Origin: Clostridiales bacterium
GTDB lineage: Bacteria; Bacillota; Clostridia; Lachnospirales; CAG-274
Assembly: GCA_018371275.1 (NCBI GenBank)
Contig: JAHALF010000003.1
Coordinates: forward strand, 1-64,000
Reading direction: 5' to 3'
Length of the DNA: 64,000 nt
Shown here: positions 47,533-55,680 of the stretch, piece after piece
Position numbering within the stretch: the stretch's first letter is position 1
Layout: every line of letters starts with the position of its first letter
Program-made: the position numbers and the translations under genes
Notes under the pieces: generated by a model
The model's input: the letters and a program-made list of their open reading frames with translations, nothing else
What the model was told of the DNA's origin: nothing
Database searches by the model: none

Positions 47533-47759
47533 TATATCTATTTTATATAAATGGTTATTTTATTATAACATAATTTATAATCTTATTTTTATGTTTCTAA
47601 TATTTTATCATTAAAAAGTTATAATTTATTCTTAATATATTGTATTTTAAAGCTACATTTTAACATTAATATCAATAAAAATAATAAAAAAATATAATTA
47701 GATTTAATTGCATATATGAAATATATTAATAAAATATTACATAAAAACAATAACTAAAA

Positions 47760-47789
47760 TTGACAAAAATAACCTCTTTATTGTATAAT
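47760..47789 (+). promoter_or_regulatory. Promoter of the NlpC/P60 gene
   Basis: TTGACA (47760-47765) and TATAAT (47784-47789), spacing 18 nt, 50 nt before the start codon. Confidence 0.75.
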
Positions 47790-47839
47790 GTTTTATAAGT
47801 ATATATTTATAAATATTTACATTAAGGAGGGATATTGGT

Positions 47840-48919
47840 TTGAAAATAAAAACTACAACCAAAACTTCTGTAATAGCATTGGCTTTATTATTTAGTAATG
47901 TCCCAGTATATGCTACAAATGTTGTTACAGCTACAAATACAGATACTGTAAAACAAAACGATATATCTATTATATCTTCTAATAATGGAGAAGCTATTTC
48001 TAAAATGGACAGTTTAGATTCTGTTTTTAGAATATCTTTTACAAATGATGATTATATTACAACAAAGTTTGCAAAAATTATAAATGAAAAATCGGATTAT
48101 GTTCCTGTTTATCCTCAAGCATCTGATAAAATTGGTGCTATAGGTTCTATACCTACTGGCTCTATGGTGGTAGTTGGTAAACAAGAGGGAGATTTTTCCC
48201 AAATATTTTTTGAAGAAAAAGTAAGCTATATAGAAAATAAATATCTTGTTAGCTCTAAACCAGAAGAAACAAAACCACAAAATGATAATCAAGATAATGA
48301 TAAACCAACAGGTCAATATGTTAAAATAACATCGGATAGTGGTCTTAATCTTAGAAAAGAGGCAAACACATCATCAGAAGTATTATCAATTATACCTAGT
48401 GGGGCATATGCAGATTTATTACAAAATGATGGAAGTTGGTTGAAAGTTAAATATAACGGAACATCTGGTTATATAAGTTCACAATTTGGCAGTATAACAG
48501 ATAAAAAAGAACAAAATATAACGGTTGGCTCAAGCGCTACGGCAGAAAATGTTATAAATTTTGCTAAAGCACATTTAGGCAAACCTTATATATATGGTAG
48601 CACAAACCTTAATGTTGGGACAGATTGTTCTGGATTTACATATTCAGTATTTAAAAACTTTGGTATAAATCTTAACCGTGTATCTAAAGACCAATACTTA
48701 AATGGTACACCAGTTGAAAAAAGTAATCTTTTACCAGGAGATTTAGTGTTCTTTAACACAGGTGGAAATTCACAAATATCTCATGTTGGTATATATATAG
48801 GTAATAATCAATACATACACTGTACGGATAGTAAAAATCAAGGTGTTATAATATCTAGTTTAAATAATGACTATGGGTTAAAAACTTATTATGGTGCAAG
48901 AAGAGTTTTAAATCAATAA
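47840..48919 (+). CDS. Secreted NlpC/P60 peptidoglycan hydrolase with SH3 domains
   Basis: 359 aa, starting at TTG (AAGGAGG is 9 nt upstream). Signal peptide about 1-27 (ending V-Y-A-T), two SH3-like domains (about 75-135 and 150-215), and an NlpC/P60 domain (about 235-359) with catalytic Cys in TDCSGFTYS and His in ISHVGIYIG. It cleaves D-glutamyl-meso-diaminopimelate bonds and acts in cell separation or lysis. Monocistronic and convergent with the ANTAR gene. Confidence 0.93.
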   Translation: MKIKTTTKTSVIALALLFSNVPVYATNVVTATNTDTVKQNDISIISSNNGEAISKMDSLDSVFRISFTNDDYITTKFAKIINEKSDYVPVYPQASDKIGAIGSIPTGSMVVVGKQEGDFSQIFFEEKVSYIENKYLVSSKPEETKPQNDNQDNDKPTGQYVKITSDSGLNLRKEANTSSEVLSIIPSGAYADLLQNDGSWLKVKYNGTSGYISSQFGSITDKKEQNITVGSSATAENVINFAKAHLGKPYIYGSTNLNVGTDCSGFTYSVFKNFGINLNRVSKDQYLNGTPVEKSNLLPGDLVFFNTGGNSQISHVGIYIGNNQYIHCTDSKNQGVIISSLNNDYGLKTYYGARRVLNQ

Positions 48920-48935
48920 CCTAAATATAAAAATA

Positions 48936-48966
48936 TAAAAGTAGTAGGATTATATTCTACTACTTT
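48936..48966. terminator. Bidirectional terminator
   Basis: AAAAGTAGTAG-gattatatt-CTACTACTTTT between the NlpC/P60 and ANTAR genes. Confidence 0.85.
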
Positions 48967-49483
48967 TATATTTAGCTATAATAAGCTTAGCTATATCAAT
49001 ATTTTTTTTACCATTATCCATACTTTTCTTTTGAATATATTTATGAGCATTTTCTTCTGTAAAGTTGTTATATAATGTAAGCAATCTTTTTGCCTCTTCT
49101 ATAATTTTATTATTTTTTTCCTTAATGTTTTGCATATTTTTATAACACGCTATATCTATATAATTTATAATGTCTTCTTGTTTAATAGGTGTAGAAATTT
49201 TATAAACTTTTTCATCACTATATATTCCTATTTTGTCTACACTGCCAAACATTAGAAAGCTAAAATCTTTATAAAAATCTTCTATTATATTGTACATAGG
49301 CTCATCTATAAATGTTGTTCCACATAGTATAATACCGTTATCATAATAGGAGCAACATTTTCTAAGGTTAGCCCCTGTTTTACAAATATAGTCATATACA
49401 ATACCATTTTTTGTAAGTATAGAACTAATATTATTACATATTTTATCAGATGAAAAAGCAATTATAATATTATTTTTTGACAT
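48950..49483 (-). CDS. ANTAR-domain RNA-binding antiterminator protein
   Basis: 177 aa. The N-terminal part (about 1-110) resembles a degenerate response-regulator receiver lacking the phosphorylated Asp set. About 118-177 form a three-helix ANTAR domain (I-I-E-E-A-K-R-L-L...F-T-E-E-N-A-H-K-Y-I-Q-K-K-S-M-D...I-D-I-A-K-L-I-I). ANTAR proteins (AmiR, NasR, EutV) bind paired hexaloop hairpins and stop terminator formation. In Clostridia a relative controls glutamine synthetase; here no histidine kinase partner is adjacent. Target in this genome is not shown; the glnA leader at 3398-3447 is one candidate. Confidence 0.85.
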   Translation of the reverse strand: MSKNNIIIAFSSDKICNNISSILTKNGIVYDYICKTGANLRKCCSYYDNGIILCGTTFIDEPMYNIIEDFYKDFSFLMFGSVDKIGIYSDEKVYKISTPIKQEDIINYIDIACYKNMQNIKEKNNKIIEEAKRLLTLYNNFTEENAHKYIQKKSMDNGKKNIDIAKLIIAKYKSSRI

Positions 49484-49678
49484 AAAGATCTCCAGGTTAT
49501 TTTTTAATCTAAATATTATTATTTATACATATAAAATTTACTTAAAATTGTAACAGATAATAAGATAAATGTAAAGATTAGAGAGGTTATATTTTTTCTT
49601 AAAAAATGCTTGTTATATTGTTGACTTTATAATATTATTGTGACAAATTTATTGTATTATAAATAAATAGGGGGGAAA

Positions 49679-49809
49679 ATTCAACTTCCATTAAATCAAA
49701 ATAAAGCGGTTGTAAATGGAATAATTTTAGCTATTGATATAAAATTTTTAATGAAGATTTAAGCCAATATAAAGATTTTGAAGAAGTAGCGAATAATGTA
49801 GCTAGTTAA
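49679..49809 (+). pseudogene. Frameshifted remnant of a small gene
   Basis: An AGGGGGG ribosome-site-like stretch (49669-49675) is followed by an ATT codon and 27 sense codons (I-Q-L-P-L-N-Q-N-K-A-V-V-N-G...). The frame closes at 49762, while the adjacent frame continues N-E-D-L-S-Q-Y-K-D-F-E-E-V-A-N-N-V-A-S to a stop at 49809. Ordinary codon composition and the ribosome site suggest a decayed or ATT-started gene of about 44 residues. The family is not recognised. Confidence 0.35.
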
Positions 49810-49830
49810 AAATTACTATTTATTAATAAT

Positions 49831-49858
49831 AAAAAGGCAAGGTTATCCTTGCCTTTTT
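49831..49858 (-). terminator. deoD terminator
   Basis: AAAAAGGCAAGG-ttat-CCTTGCCTTTTT, symmetric; ends deoD (minus) and could also end a transcript over the gene remnant. Confidence 0.85.
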
Positions 49859-49859
49859 A

Positions 49860-50564
49860 TTATTCTGCCATAGATAAAGCTATTTCCATCATTTTTGTAA
49901 ATGTTTTTTCACGTTTTTCAGCAGATATTTCTTCACCAGTCATTATATGATCGCTAACTGTTAATATACAAAGAGCATTAGCACCAAGTCTTGCAGCGTT
50001 CATATATAAAGCTGCTGCCTCCATTTCCACTGCTAACACACCCATTTTAGCCCATAAATTGTGAGCATCCTTAAATTCAGAATAAAAAATATCACTGGAT
50101 AAAATGTTGCCAATATGTACTGGTATATTTTTACTATCTGCTATATTTTTAGCTTTTTCTAAAAGCTTATAGCTACAAGTAGGAGCAAATGTACCTGGTA
50201 ATTGATATTGGCTTGCAAAGTTTGAGTCAGTAGATGCTGACATACCAAAAACTATATCATATACAGATAAATCTTTGCTAAGAGCACCACAAGAGCCTAT
50301 TCTTATAAGATTTTTAACGCCAAACGTTTTTATAAGTTCATAGGAATATATGCCAATGCTAGGCATACCCATACCTGTTCCCATAACGGATATTTTTTTA
50401 CCATTATATGAGCCAGTATATCCTAAAGCTCCTCTTACAGCATTAAATTGGATAGGATTTTCTAAAAAGTTTTCTGCTATAAATTTTGCTCTTAAAGGGT
50501 CACCTGGTAAAAGGATAGTTTCTGCTATTTCAGCAGTTTGATTTATGTGTGGTGTATTTTTCAT
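49860..50564 (-). CDS. deoD: Purine nucleoside phosphorylase, DeoD type
   Basis: 234 aa hexameric-type PNP for purine salvage. Phosphate/ribose segments LLPGDPLRAKFIAE, GTGMGMPSIG, V-E-M-E-A-A-A-L-Y and the purine-binding TVSDHI with the catalytic Asp are all intact. Monocistronic, divergent from the chemotaxis genes. Confidence 0.95.
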   Translation of the reverse strand: MKNTPHINQTAEIAETILLPGDPLRAKFIAENFLENPIQFNAVRGALGYTGSYNGKKISVMGTGMGMPSIGIYSYELIKTFGVKNLIRIGSCGALSKDLSVYDIVFGMSASTDSNFASQYQLPGTFAPTCSYKLLEKAKNIADSKNIPVHIGNILSSDIFYSEFKDAHNLWAKMGVLAVEMEAAALYMNAARLGANALCILTVSDHIMTGEEISAEKREKTFTKMMEIALSMAE

Positions 50565-50698
50565 ATAATCATCTCCTTAAATATATTTTACATAACTTCA
50601 TATAAAATAATTATATAATAAAAAAAATAGTTTTTCAATTATATTTAAAGTTTAATATTTTATAAAAAATAAAAAATAAAAAATATAAAATATAACTA

Positions 50699-50727
50699 TC
50701 GACATATTTATCAATTTTATGTATAAT
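50699..50727 (+). promoter_or_regulatory. Promoter of the cheRAWB unit
   Basis: TCGACA (50699-50704) and TATAAT (50722-50727), 17-nt spacing. It is sigma-A-like, not the usual sigma-D (GCCGATAA-type) motility box. Confidence 0.6.
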
Positions 50728-50765
50728 TAATATAAATTATAAAAAAGAGAATTGGGTGATATTAG

Positions 50766-51578
50766 ATGAAAGAGATAACTGATAACGAGTTTTCAGCCAT
50801 TAGTAATTATATGAAAGAAAACTACGGTATCAATTTGACTGGTGATAAAAAGTCATTAGTATATTCTAGGTTAAAAAATATACTAGACAAAAAGGGGTTA
50901 AAAAATTTTACTGAATATTATGAATATTTAGTAAATGATAAAACGGGGACGGCATCTATTACATTTATAGACAGAATGACAACTAATCATACATTTTTTA
51001 TGAGAGAAACAGATCATTTTGAATATTTAAAAAACGTTGTATTACCATATATAGAAAAAAACGAAAAAAATAAAGATGTTAGGATATGGTGTGCTGGGTG
51101 TTCATCGGGAGAAGAGTCTTATACATTAGAGATGATACTTACAGATTACTTTAAAAATAAAGGAAGCTGGGATACAGAGCTTTTGGCAACAGATATATCT
51201 ACAACAGTTTTAGCAAAGGCTATAAAAGGTGTCTATACAAAAGAACAAATAAAACTATTAAGTGAAGATTGGAAAAATAATTATTTTAAATCTATAGATA
51301 GTTCAAAGGTTCAAGTTGTAGATGATATAAAAAGAAAAATAACTTATAGAAAATTTAACTTAATGGAACCAAAGTTTCCTTTTAAGAAAAAGTTTCAAGT
51401 AATATTTTGTAGAAATGTAATGATATATTTTGATGAAGAAGTAAGAACAAAGCTTGTTAAAAAGTTTTATGATGCATCTGAAAAGGGTGCATATCTTTTT
51501 ATAGGTCACTCTGAAACATTAAATAATATAAAAACAGACTATGAATATGTTATGCCAGCAATATATAGGAAAAAATAA
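50766..51578 (+). CDS. cheR: Chemotaxis protein methyltransferase CheR
   Basis: 270 aa; SAM-dependent methylation of chemoreceptor glutamates. The N-terminal helical domain (1-75) precedes a C-terminal methyltransferase domain with the R-I-W-C-A-G-C-S-S-G-E-E SAM site, T-D-I-S and the F-C-R-N-V-M-I-Y-F motif. First gene of a four-gene chemotaxis unit; the 110-nt gap before cheA contains no terminator. Confidence 0.95.
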   Translation: MKEITDNEFSAISNYMKENYGINLTGDKKSLVYSRLKNILDKKGLKNFTEYYEYLVNDKTGTASITFIDRMTTNHTFFMRETDHFEYLKNVVLPYIEKNEKNKDVRIWCAGCSSGEESYTLEMILTDYFKNKGSWDTELLATDISTTVLAKAIKGVYTKEQIKLLSEDWKNNYFKSIDSSKVQVVDDIKRKITYRKFNLMEPKFPFKKKFQVIFCRNVMIYFDEEVRTKLVKKFYDASEKGAYLFIGHSETLNNIKTDYEYVMPAIYRKK

Positions 51579-51688
51579 ACATACAATTTGATTTTTTATA
51601 AAAATTTGATATAATTATTTTAATTTATAAATTATCAAAAATTGTTATAAATACAAATTTACTTAAAGATAGAAGGGATTGATAAAAC

Positions 51689-54004
51689 GTGGCAGATTTT
51701 TCTAGAGAATCTATGCTAGATATGTTTATATTTGAAATGAACCAACTTTTAGATCAGTTGGAACAATTAATAATAGAGTGTGAAGATGGATATTCTATGG
51801 ATAATATTAATGAAATATTTAGAATAATGCATACAGTTAAAGGATCAGCAGCTATGATGATGTATGATAATGTTTCTAAAACAGCTCATGCCATAGAAGA
51901 TTTATTTTTCTTTTTAAGAGAAGAAAATCCATCAGAGGTAGACTATTCTACACTTACAGATTTAGTTCTTGAAGGTATGGATTTTATAAAAAACGAGCTT
52001 GCTAAAATAGCAGATGGTGGTGAGGCAGATACAGATCCAACAGAAGTTATTAAAAGAATAAAAGCTTTTTTAAGTGTTTTAAAAGGTGAAGAAGAACCAT
52101 CAGATACTAGCAGCCAGGTAAAAGAAGAACCTAAAGAAACAAAAAGTAGCATTGAAAAAATTAGTAATACAGATAAATCAAAATTTGAACATAAATTTGA
52201 ATGCCATTTATATTTTGAAGATGAAAGTGGTATGGAAAATATAAGGGCTTTTAATGTTATAAACAATTTAAAAGATTTTGGAGATGTAATACATACTATA
52301 CCACAAGATGTTACAAATGAAAGCTCTGAAGAAATAATAAAAAAAGATGGGTTCAAATTTGTTATAGCTACGGATATATCATACGAACAAATGCACGAAA
52401 CTATAAACTCTACAATATATTTAAAAAGATTTGAGCTTAAACCATATATACTAAAAAGATATAAAGCAACAATCTATTTTGATGATGGTTGTGAAATGGA
52501 AAATATTCGTTCTTATACAATAGTACATAATTTAGAACCTATTGCAGATAATATTGTTTATGAGCCACAAGATGTTACATCTGAAGAATCTATAGAAACA
52601 ATAAGAGATAAAGGATTTAAAATTATATTTTCTATAAATAAAGATTATGAAGAAGTACACGAAATGCTTAGTAAAACAGTATTTTTAAAAGTTTTATATC
52701 TTGAAGAAGTAGAAGAAAAAGAAGAAGAAAAAGAAGTTAAGCAAGAAGTAAAAGAACAGCCAAAAGAACAGGCTAAAAAAGATACAAAAGAGCAACCTAA
52801 AAAGGAAAATGATAAATCTAAAGAGGCTACTAAAAAACAAGGTTCATCACAACAAATGATAAGCGTTAGTATTGGTAAATTAGACCAGTTATTAAATCTT
52901 ATGGGTGAGCTTGTTATATCAGAGGCTATGACAACTCAAAATCCAGATCTTGATGGATTAGAGCTTGAAAACTTTAATAAATCTGCTAGACAGCTTAGAA
53001 AAATTATAAAAGATGTACAAGATAGTGTTATGAGTATGCGTATGGTAACATTAGATGCAACATTCTTTAAAATGCAAAGAATAGTTAGGGATATGTGTAA
53101 AGCCCTTGGCAAAAATATTGAACTTATTATTGAAGGTAGAGATACTGAAGTTGATAAAAATATTATTGAGCATATAGCAGACCCTCTTATGCATATTATA
53201 AGAAACTCTGTTGACCACGGTGTAGAACTTCCAGCGGATAGAGTTAAAGCTGGTAAAGAAGAAAAAGGCGTTATTAAGCTTGAGGCTAGAAACTCTGGTG
53301 GAGAAATTCTTATAAGTGTTAAAGATGATGGAGCTGGTATTAATAAAGAAAAAGTTATGGCTAAAGCAAAATCTGCAGGTATTTTGAAAAAACCAGAGGA
53401 AGAATATACAGATAGAGAAATATACCAACTTATATTCCACGCGGGGCTATCTACAAAAGAGGCCGTTACAAACTATTCTGGACGTGGTGTAGGTATGGAC
53501 GTTGTTACAGCTAACATAGATGCTGTTGGAGGTAGTATTATTGTAGAAAGTGAGCAAGGATATGGTACAACAACTGTATTAAAAATACCTTTAACTCTTG
53601 CAATTATTGAAGGTATGCTTATTAGTATGGGCGGGGCTAAATATACTATACCTATTGCAGCTATTCAAGAAACATTTAAAACTAAAAAAGAAAATATATT
53701 TTTAGACCCAGACGGTAATGAAATGATAACACTTAGAGAAGATGTATTTAATTTAGTAAGATTATATGATTTCTTTAATGCACCAACAGATATTAAAGAT
53801 ATTGAAGAAGGTGTTGTTATTAGGTTAGAGCTAGAGGGTAGAACTGTGTGCTTGTTTGTTGATGAACTTATAGGCGAACAACAAGTAGTTGTTAAAAGTA
53901 TACCTAAATATATTAAGAAAGTAAAAGGCATAAGTGGCTGTACTCTCCTTGGAAATGGTGATATTTCCTTAATAGTAGATGTTGCAGGATTTTATGACAA
54001 CTAA
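51689..54004 (+). CDS. cheA: Chemotaxis histidine kinase CheA with duplicated P2-like domain
   Basis: 771 aa, GTG start (AGAAGGGA upstream). Hpt domain 1-105 with phospho-His48 in MHTVKGSAAM; two tandem ~85-residue P2-like modules (169-252 and 257-340) that are clear copies of each other; a Lys/Glu/Gln-rich linker (341-388); dimerisation helices (390-490); a HATPase domain (DPLMHIIRNSVDHG, DDGAGIN, GRGVGMDVV); and a C-terminal CheW-like P5 domain (about 630-771). Autophosphorylates in receptor arrays and passes phosphate to CheY/CheB. One P2 would be normal; the duplication is unusual. Confidence 0.95.
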   Translation: MADFSRESMLDMFIFEMNQLLDQLEQLIIECEDGYSMDNINEIFRIMHTVKGSAAMMMYDNVSKTAHAIEDLFFFLREENPSEVDYSTLTDLVLEGMDFIKNELAKIADGGEADTDPTEVIKRIKAFLSVLKGEEEPSDTSSQVKEEPKETKSSIEKISNTDKSKFEHKFECHLYFEDESGMENIRAFNVINNLKDFGDVIHTIPQDVTNESSEEIIKKDGFKFVIATDISYEQMHETINSTIYLKRFELKPYILKRYKATIYFDDGCEMENIRSYTIVHNLEPIADNIVYEPQDVTSEESIETIRDKGFKIIFSINKDYEEVHEMLSKTVFLKVLYLEEVEEKEEEKEVKQEVKEQPKEQAKKDTKEQPKKENDKSKEATKKQGSSQQMISVSIGKLDQLLNLMGELVISEAMTTQNPDLDGLELENFNKSARQLRKIIKDVQDSVMSMRMVTLDATFFKMQRIVRDMCKALGKNIELIIEGRDTEVDKNIIEHIADPLMHIIRNSVDHGVELPADRVKAGKEEKGVIKLEARNSGGEILISVKDDGAGINKEKVMAKAKSAGILKKPEEEYTDREIYQLIFHAGLSTKEAVTNYSGRGVGMDVVTANIDAVGGSIIVESEQGYGTTTVLKIPLTLAIIEGMLISMGGAKYTIPIAAIQETFKTKKENIFLDPDGNEMITLREDVFNLVRLYDFFNAPTDIKDIEEGVVIRLELEGRTVCLFVDELIGEQQVVVKSIPKYIKKVKGISGCTLLGNGDISLIVDVAGFYDN

Positions 54005-54023
54005 AATATAGGGGGATAGAAAA

Positions 54024-54485
54024 ATGGAAAATGAAATGTATCAAAATGGAGTGGAAAATGATACTACTAAAAATAAATATTTGACGTTTATCATAGAAGA
54101 TGAGATTTTTGGTATTGATATAAAACATGTTATAGAAATAATACCAGTGCCTGCTATAACTTGGATGCCAGAAAACCCAGAAGCAATTAAAGGAATTATA
54201 AATCTTAGAGGCTCTATTATACCAGTTATAGATGTTAGAGTAAGATTTAATAAAGAAGAAAGAGCATATGATGAATTTACATGTATTATAATTATAGAGT
54301 ATGATGATGACCAAATAGGTATTATTGTAGATACAGTAAATGAGGTACTGTATATTCCTAGAAACTTTATATCTTCTCCACCAAACGCAAAGTTAAAATA
54401 TCAAAATCAGTTTATAAAAGCTATTGGTAAAATGAATGATGAAGTTCAGCTTTTATTAGATATTGATAAATTTTTATACTGTTAG
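54024..54485 (+). CDS. cheW: Chemotaxis coupling protein CheW
   Basis: 153 aa. CheW/SH3-like fold with K-Y-L-T-F-I-I-E-D-E-I-F-G-I-D-I, I-I-P-V-P-A-I-T-W-M-P, I-N-L-R-G-S-I-I-P-V-I-D and L-L-L-D-I-D-K-F-L. Links CheA to the chemoreceptors. 19 nt after cheA. Confidence 0.95.
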   Translation: MENEMYQNGVENDTTKNKYLTFIIEDEIFGIDIKHVIEIIPVPAITWMPENPEAIKGIINLRGSIIPVIDVRVRFNKEERAYDEFTCIIIIEYDDDQIGIIVDTVNEVLYIPRNFISSPPNAKLKYQNQFIKAIGKMNDEVQLLLDIDKFLYC

Positions 54486-54494
54486 GCAAAATAT

Positions 54495-54537
54495 AAGCTC
54501 TGATAAAGTGGGGAGATTTTATGCTTTATCAGAGCTT
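54495..54537. repeat. 14-bp perfect inverted repeat between cheW and cheB
   Basis: Arms AAGCTCTGATAAAG (54495-54508) and its reverse complement (54524-54537), loop 15 nt containing GGGGAG. There is no T run, so it is not a normal terminator. It occupies most of the cheW-cheB gap. Confidence 0.75.
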
Positions 54538-54569
54538 AAAATATATGGCTACTTAATGAGGTGATATTT

Positions 54570-55562
54570 TTGAAAAAGCTTGAAATAGTTTTGTTTTCAG
54601 AATCAGCCCAGTTTTTAAGTGTTACTAAAAAAAGCTTAGAAGTATATAATGTAAATGTTAAAAGATGTATAAATAATTTAGATGATATAAAAAGGTATAT
54701 AAGCAAAAAAAGTGAAATTTTTATTGTTCAAATACCATCAAAGGATAAGGAACATTCTAACGATATAATTGATTTTTTTTATGAGGCTAAGCTAAACTGG
54801 ATTTGTGTAGGAGAAAATAGTAATGTAAATTTTTTAGCTATGACTAAAGGTTCTATTGCTAATATTATATTAAGTCAAAAACCTACAAGCACTGAATACA
54901 AAGCTTTTATAAAAAAACTAATAAGTACAATGAATAATTTAAGAGAGATTTCTAGTGTAGTAAATGCTGATTATGAAAAAAATCATAAAGAAAATTTATT
55001 TGATAAAGTAATAGTTATAGGGGCATCAACAGGAGGAACAGAGGCAGTACAGACTATATTAAAAAGTTTAGAAAAAAATGTTCCTCCAATAGTTATAGCT
55101 ATACACATGCCTCCTGGATTTACTAGAATTTATGCAAACAGGTTGAATGAAATATGTAATATGTATGTAAAAGAGGCAGAAGATGGAGATGTTTTAAAAT
55201 ATGGTGTTGTTTATATAGCACCTGGAGATTACCACACTAGAATTTTGAAAAAAAATAAGACATTATTTATATCTTGCAAAAAAGAGAAAAAGGTAAATGG
55301 ACATATGCCTTCGGTAGATGTATTATTTGATAGTGCTGCAAAAAATTTAGGAGCTAAAGCTTTGGCAGTTATATTGACAGGTATGGGAAGAGATGGAGCT
55401 TTGGGCATATTAAATATTAAAAACAAGGGTGGATTTACTATAGGACAGGACAAGGACAGCTGTGTAGTTTATGGTATGCCAAAGGCAGCAAATGAAATAG
55501 GGGGAGTAAATATCCAAGCTCCTTTAGGGGATATAGCTAAAATAATTATGGATAATATTTAA
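54570..55562 (+). CDS. cheB: Protein-glutamate methylesterase CheB with degenerate receiver
   Basis: 330 aa. TTG 54570 is the likely start: GAGGTGAT is 5 nt upstream, and the GTG at 54561 lies in that site. The C-terminal methylesterase domain (about 145-330) has S in GASTGGTEA, His in IHMPPGFT and Asp in GMGRDGALG. The N-terminal ~115 residues keep a receiver-like size, but the expected D-x-x-M-P phospho-acceptor region reads I-F-I-V-Q-I-P-S-K-D with no clear Asp, so phosphorylation by CheA is doubtful. Fourth gene of the cheRAWB unit. Confidence 0.9.
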   Translation: MKKLEIVLFSESAQFLSVTKKSLEVYNVNVKRCINNLDDIKRYISKKSEIFIVQIPSKDKEHSNDIIDFFYEAKLNWICVGENSNVNFLAMTKGSIANIILSQKPTSTEYKAFIKKLISTMNNLREISSVVNADYEKNHKENLFDKVIVIGASTGGTEAVQTILKSLEKNVPPIVIAIHMPPGFTRIYANRLNEICNMYVKEAEDGDVLKYGVVYIAPGDYHTRILKKNKTLFISCKKEKKVNGHMPSVDVLFDSAAKNLGAKALAVILTGMGRDGALGILNIKNKGGFTIGQDKDSCVVYGMPKAANEIGGVNIQAPLGDIAKIIMDNI

Positions 55563-55565
55563 AAA

Positions 55566-55594
55566 TTGACTAAATTTTATATTGTATATATATT
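55566..55594 (+). promoter_or_regulatory. Promoter of pta-ackA
   Basis: TTGACT (55566-55571) and TATATT (55589-55594), 17-nt spacing, directly after the cheB stop. Confidence 0.6.
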
Positions 55595-55680
55595 AGAAAA
55601 TGATTATAATATAATTGAAAGAAAATATATTATACAAAGTAGAATATAAACTTTACGTTGTCTTGAAAAGGAGGATTAAA

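Larger units (their letters stand above)
47475..47839. other. 365-nt divergent intergenic region
   Basis: Very AT-rich divergent promoter region. Lipoprotein side: minus-strand TTGACA (47527-47532) and TACTAT (47504-47509), 17-nt spacing. NlpC side: see 47760-47789. The middle holds no ORF, RNA gene or clear repeat. Confidence 0.65.
49484..49859. other. 376-nt intergenic region with gene remnant
   Basis: Between the ANTAR gene (minus, start at 49483) and the deoD terminator. It holds the broken plus-strand coding fragment at 49679-49809 and the terminator at 49831-49858. The rest (49484-49660) is AT-rich and should contain the ANTAR promoter. Confidence 0.55.

Noticed and set aside
55615..55680. 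N-terminal extension of Pta from 55615
   Set aside because: No ribosome site and no family similarity; ATG 55681 has AAGGAGG and the normal N-terminus.
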